NCBI RefSeq assembly: GCF_007990775.1
Contig: NZ_BJXB01000021.1
Coordinates: 1 to 64,000, forward strand
Length of the DNA: 64,000 bases
Direction of reading: 5' to 3'
Source: Deinococcus cellulosilyticus NBRC 106333 = KACC 11606
Lineage (GTDB): Bacteria; Deinococcota; Deinococci; Deinococcales; Deinococcaceae
In this document: positions 61,114-64,000 of the stretch, piece after piece
Layout: each line of letters opens with the position of its first letter
How positions within the stretch are numbered: position 1 is the stretch's first letter
The notes under the pieces: model-generated
The model's database searches: none
What the model saw: only the letters and a program-made list of their open reading frames with translations
Told to the model about the DNA's origin: nothing
Translations under genes and position numbers: made by a program

Positions 61114-62592
61114 TCATGGGTCAGAAATTCTGATCCTTGAAAAAGCCCGTCCCAGATCTCTGGCGGCCAGAATCGTTTCATCTTCGGGATAACCTGCATA
61201 ACCAAAGAGCAACCCCTGCTCTGGAGAGTGCAGGTAGGACGGGGACAGGGCCCGCACCGTGACCCCTGCCCGGCTTGCCTCCTCCACCAGTTGCACGTCA
61301 GAGAAAGGTTCTGCAAGGTGGGAGACCAGATGCATTCCGGCTGGAGAGGGCTGCACCTGCAACCACTCCGGGAAATGCTTCTGGGCCAGTTCAATGAAAA
61401 AAGCCTGCCGCTCGGCATAAAGGCCCCGCATCCGGCGGATGTGGCGCTCGAACCCCCCATTTTCCATGAACTCTGCCAGCACCGCCTGCGACACCCCGGG
61501 AGGCATGCGGTCCACCAGTGAACGGGCATGGATGAACAGGTCAATGAGGCTCTCAGGCAGCACCAGATACCCCAGACGCACCGCAGGAAGGAGCACCTTG
61601 GAGAAGGTCCCGATGTAGATCACCCGGCCATCCTGGTCGAGCCCCTGCAGGGCATTGAGGGGGCGGCCCTCGTAACGGTATTCGCTGTTGTAATCGTCCT
61701 CCAGAATCCAGGCCCCGCTCTGTCTGGCCCACTTCAGGAGTTCAAGCCTGCGGGTCAGGCTGAGGGTGATCCCCAGCGGATACTGGTGGGAGGGGGTCAC
61801 ATAGACCATGCGGGCATGGGGGTGATGCTCGGCCCCGTGCTGCACCTGCATGCCCTCCTGATCGATGGGAATCGGGCACACGTTCAGCCCTGAAGCCTGA
61901 AAAGCCGCCCTGGCCCCCAGGTATCCGGGGTCTTCCATCCACAGGCTGTCTCCATCGTCGAGCAGCAGACGGGCAGCCAGTTCCAGCCCTTGCTGTGAAC
62001 CGGACGTGATCAGCACCTGATCCGGGGTGCACCGCACCCCCCTTGAGGCATTCAGGTACTCGCTGATGGCTTCCCTGAGGGGCAGGTAACCCCTCGGGTC
62101 CCCGTAGGCCAGCAGTTGCACCGGAGGCGTCTTCCAGTGCCTCGCATGAAGTTTGCGCCACTCCTCGAAAGGAAAATCCTTCAAAGCTGGCATGCCAGAA
62201 CGGAACGCCCGGTATTCCGGCTGACTCAGGTACTGGGTCACCTGCACCTGCAGAAGTTTCTGTGCCCGCCTGGAGAGGGCAGGCTGTCTTCCCTGCTGCT
62301 CTGGCTTCACCTCGGGTTTCTGCAGGGAGGTGTCTGGCAGGGTGTGGGTGACATAGGTGCCGTCTCCCACCCGACTTTCCAGATACCCTTCCAGCAGAAG
62401 CTGCTCAAAGGCCAGCAGCACCGTGTTTCTGGACACCCCCAGATGCTGGGCCATGGCACGGGTGGAAGGCAGGCGGTGGGAGGGCTTCAGGGTGCCCTGC
62501 AAAATGGCTTCCCTGAGTCCCTCATAGACCTGCAGGTGCAGGGGGACGTCCAGCGTGCGGTTCAGGTGGGCAAGAACACTGGGGGGCAACAT
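61114..62592 (-). CDS. MocR-type (GntR plus aminotransferase fold) regulator
   Basis: A 492-residue regulator. The N-terminal GntR winged helix covers about 1-80 (LRLPSTRAMAQHLGVSRNTVL region), and a class I aminotransferase-like domain follows, with the PLP Lys in IGTFSKVLLPAVRLGY (about residue 329). Such PdxR/GabR-like proteins control vitamin B6 or amine genes. It is divergent from an acetyltransferase gene, with a palindrome between them. Confidence 0.92.
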   Translation of the reverse strand: MLPPSVLAHLNRTLDVPLHLQVYEGLREAILQGTLKPSHRLPSTRAMAQHLGVSRNTVLLAFEQLLLEGYLESRVGDGTYVTHTLPDTSLQKPEVKPEQQGRQPALSRRAQKLLQVQVTQYLSQPEYRAFRSGMPALKDFPFEEWRKLHARHWKTPPVQLLAYGDPRGYLPLREAISEYLNASRGVRCTPDQVLITSGSQQGLELAARLLLDDGDSLWMEDPGYLGARAAFQASGLNVCPIPIDQEGMQVQHGAEHHPHARMVYVTPSHQYPLGITLSLTRRLELLKWARQSGAWILEDDYNSEYRYEGRPLNALQGLDQDGRVIYIGTFSKVLLPAVRLGYLVLPESLIDLFIHARSLVDRMPPGVSQAVLAEFMENGGFERHIRRMRGLYAERQAFFIELAQKHFPEWLQVQPSPAGMHLVSHLAEPFSDVQLVEEASRAGVTVRALSPSYLHSPEQGLLFGYAGYPEDETILAARDLGRAFSRIRISDP

Positions 62593-62615
62593 TGGTACTC
62601 CTCAAAAAACAAAAA

Positions 62616-62637
62616 GTGGCTCTTAAAGCAAGACCAC
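62616..62637. promoter_or_regulatory. MocR-type operator
   Basis: GTGGCTCTT-AAAGC-AAGACCAC is an inverted repeat built on the GTGGTCTT word seen in PdxR-type operators, 25-45 bases upstream of the MocR gene. Confidence 0.55.
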
Positions 62638-62739
62638 CATGCCCGTATCCTAGAACCTATCCGGATGGGGTGTGCAGGCTTTGTTTAAGCGTCTGACCTG
62701 AAACCCAGTCATCCTGTCCCGAGTGCCACAGGAGGCCTT

Positions 62740-63327
62740 ATGCAAACCTGGATTCAACCTGTCACCCTGACCGGAGACCACGTGCTCCTCAGACCCCTCG
62801 AAGATGAAGACCTGTTCGCCCTGCACCAGACCATCACCCCTGGCCTTTTGAAGTGGTTCGCCATTCCTGGCCTCAATGCCGAGGGAATGATCTCCTTCAA
62901 GGATTTTCATGCTGTATACCAGCAGCAGATGAAACAGCGGGTGATTTTTGCCACCTGCCGCAAGGACACTGGAGAAATCGTGGGCAACACCTCCTACCTG
63001 ACCATTGAACCCGCACACAGAGGGCTCGAAATTGGCGGAACCTGGATCAGAAAAGAAGAACAGAGCACCCGAATCAACCCAGAAGCCAAGTACCTGATGC
63101 TGAAACACGCTTTCGAAACCCTCGGAGCCATCCGGGTGAGCCTGAAAACCCACCACCTGAACACCCAGAGCCAGCGGGCCATCGAAAAACTCGGGGCGCA
63201 GAAAGAAGGCGTTCTGAGAAACCACATCATCATGCCAGACGGCAGCTACCGCCACAGCGTAATGTATTCGATTCTGGACACCGAATGGCCAGAGGTGAAA
63301 AGGCGGCTGGAAAAACGGATTGATTGA
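62740..63327 (+). CDS. GNAT family N-acetyltransferase, RimL-like
   Basis: A 195-residue acetyltransferase of the RimJ/RimL type: LTGDHVLLRPLEDEDLFALH, IGNTSYLTIEPAHRGLEIGGTWI and AIEKLGAQKEGVLRNHIIMPDG. CACAGGAGG precedes the ATG. It is divergent from the MocR gene, likely controlled by it; substrate unknown. Confidence 0.9.
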   Translation: MQTWIQPVTLTGDHVLLRPLEDEDLFALHQTITPGLLKWFAIPGLNAEGMISFKDFHAVYQQQMKQRVIFATCRKDTGEIVGNTSYLTIEPAHRGLEIGGTWIRKEEQSTRINPEAKYLMLKHAFETLGAIRVSLKTHHLNTQSQRAIEKLGAQKEGVLRNHIIMPDGSYRHSVMYSILDTEWPEVKRRLEKRID

Positions 63328-63337
63328 GGGAACCGAG

Positions 63338-63385
63338 AGCAGAAGACCAGAGCTGCAAATGCAGCTCTGGTCTTCTGCTTTTGTT
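63338..63385 (+). terminator. Terminator of the acetyltransferase gene
   Basis: A 19-bp perfect stem from AGCAGAAGACC to GGTCTTCTGCT with a loop AAAT, followed by TTTGTTG. Its arms start with the AGCAGAA word of the heptad repeats. Confidence 0.75.
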
Positions 63386-63699
63386 GTCTCGCAAGATCAC
63401 AGCAAGCTTTGAATGTTTGTTGTTACGTAAACGCACTCGGCTTCTTTTCAAATCTTCATATTTGAGCCTTTTTGTCTCGAGAATTTCTTTCTGCATCCGT
63501 TATTTTTTCCATTCATATTTGTATATACAGGTGTTGAAAAATCATTTTGTTTATGTAACAGTAATTTTACCGCGAAACAAACCATTGCCTGAGGTTCTTT
63601 CCACGGACCTGAATCCTGCATCCCGCCTGATCCTTGACCTGACATTTCTGGTCAGGCAGTGGTGACTGCTTCGTGATTTCACCTGTCATGGAGGAAACG
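63386..63699. other. AT-rich control region before the GH5 gene
   Basis: About 300 bases, locally AT-rich (63400-63590), without a gene. It holds TTACGTAA (63423), TGTATATACA (about 63521), and a palindrome CCTGACATTTCTGGTCAGG (about 63638-63656) that could be operator sites. It most likely carries the promoter and regulator sites of the glycosidase gene. Confidence 0.4.
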
Positions 63700-64000
63700 A
63701 TGCCCCAGTCCCTGCGCTGTCCCACACTGCTGCTCACCCTTGCCCTGCTGTCTGCCTGCAGCAAAGTCGCCCCTGAAGCCCCCTCTCCCCACAAAAATGC
63801 AGCCAGTGGATTTTACATCTCAAACGGCAAACTTGTGGATGCCAACGGCGTGCCTTTCATTTTCCAGGGCATCAACCATCCGCATGCGTGGTACAACAGC
63901 ACCACCAGCACAGCCATTCCTGCCATCCGGGGCAAGAAGGCCAACAGCATCCGCATTGTGCTGAGCAGTGGATGCAGGGGGTGGCACAAGAGCAACGCCA
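63700..64000 (+). CDS. GH5 family glycosidase lipoprotein (partial)
   Basis: Start of an exported glycoside hydrolase. The signal peptide has the lipobox LSAC (Cys20), then a Ser/Pro linker, then SGFYISNGKLVDANGVPFIFQGINHPHAWY, a segment typical of GH5 mannanases/cellulases, and NSIRIVLSSG. The window ends inside the gene, so the catalytic Glu residues are not seen. GGAGG precedes the ATG at 63700. Confidence 0.75.
   Translation, partial: MPQSLRCPTLLLTLALLSACSKVAPEAPSPHKNAASGFYISNGKLVDANGVPFIFQGINHPHAWYNSTTSTAIPAIRGKKANSIRIVLSSGCRGWHKSNA

Overview
The window looks like a chromosomal segment of a Deinococcus-type bacterium. The body of the sequence is GC-rich. The seven-iron ferredoxin, the branched-chain 2-oxoacid dehydrogenase genes and the tyrosyl-tRNA synthetase look like Thermus/Deinococcus proteins. 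Many genes start only 5-7 bases after a TANNNT-type -10 box, the leaderless-mRNA arrangement typical of this phylum. Species cannot be fixed from sequence alone.

Layout. 1-6959: catalase, an RskA-like anti-sigma domain protein, dCTP deaminase interrupted by an HNH-containing intein, Era GTPase, RidA and a PP2C phosphatase. 7162-10313: a Ugp-like ABC importer without its ATPase. 10515-15564: PyrD, ferredoxin, a phosphoesterase, a DUF1963 protein, CutC and a COG0523 GTPase. 15660-17057: an ABC-2 export operon whose ATPase gene survives only as its 3' end. 17058-20740: a strongly AT-rich island with two overlapping genes, an alpha/beta-hydrolase and an N-terminally extended subtilisin-like protease, the best candidate for an undescribed (perhaps defence) system. 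21271-25034: branched-chain 2-oxoacid dehydrogenase E1alpha, E1beta and E2. 26859-39254: a complete nitrate-assimilation locus made of two divergent operons. One carries nirB, nirD, a nitrate reductase fused to a CysJ-like flavoprotein, and hemD; the other carries nrtA, nrtB, nrtD and narK. 39480-46631: a zinc peptidase, two phosphotransferase-family genes sharing a promoter/terminator cassette, and a small operon of Met/His-rich secreted proteins. 46516-51344: a large SARP/NB-ARC regulator with an AT-rich C-terminal third, divergent from a two-gene operon of unknown function. 51357-53122: tyrS with an AT-rich in-frame insertion, preceded by a leader peptide with tandem Tyr codons and an intrinsic terminator. 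53304-64000: MOSC protein, antibiotic kinase-like protein, TrmK, CitE-like lyase, cytochrome c, DUF2167 protein, astacin-type lipoprotein, PepF, a MocR regulator with a divergent acetyltransferase, and the start of a GH5 glycosidase.

Main points for follow-up: (1) the hydrolase-subtilase island sitting on a truncated ABC ATPase gene; (2) tyrS attenuation through a leaderless leader peptide; (3) AT-rich tracts inside tyrS and the SARP-type regulator; (4) a long promoter element conserved with identical geometry upstream of the secreted-protein operon and the cytochrome c gene; (5) the Dcd intein; (6) a promoter-operator-terminator cassette duplicated beside two kinase-like genes; (7) heptad-periodic intergenic repeats. 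All identifications rest on reading the sequence; no database search was run.
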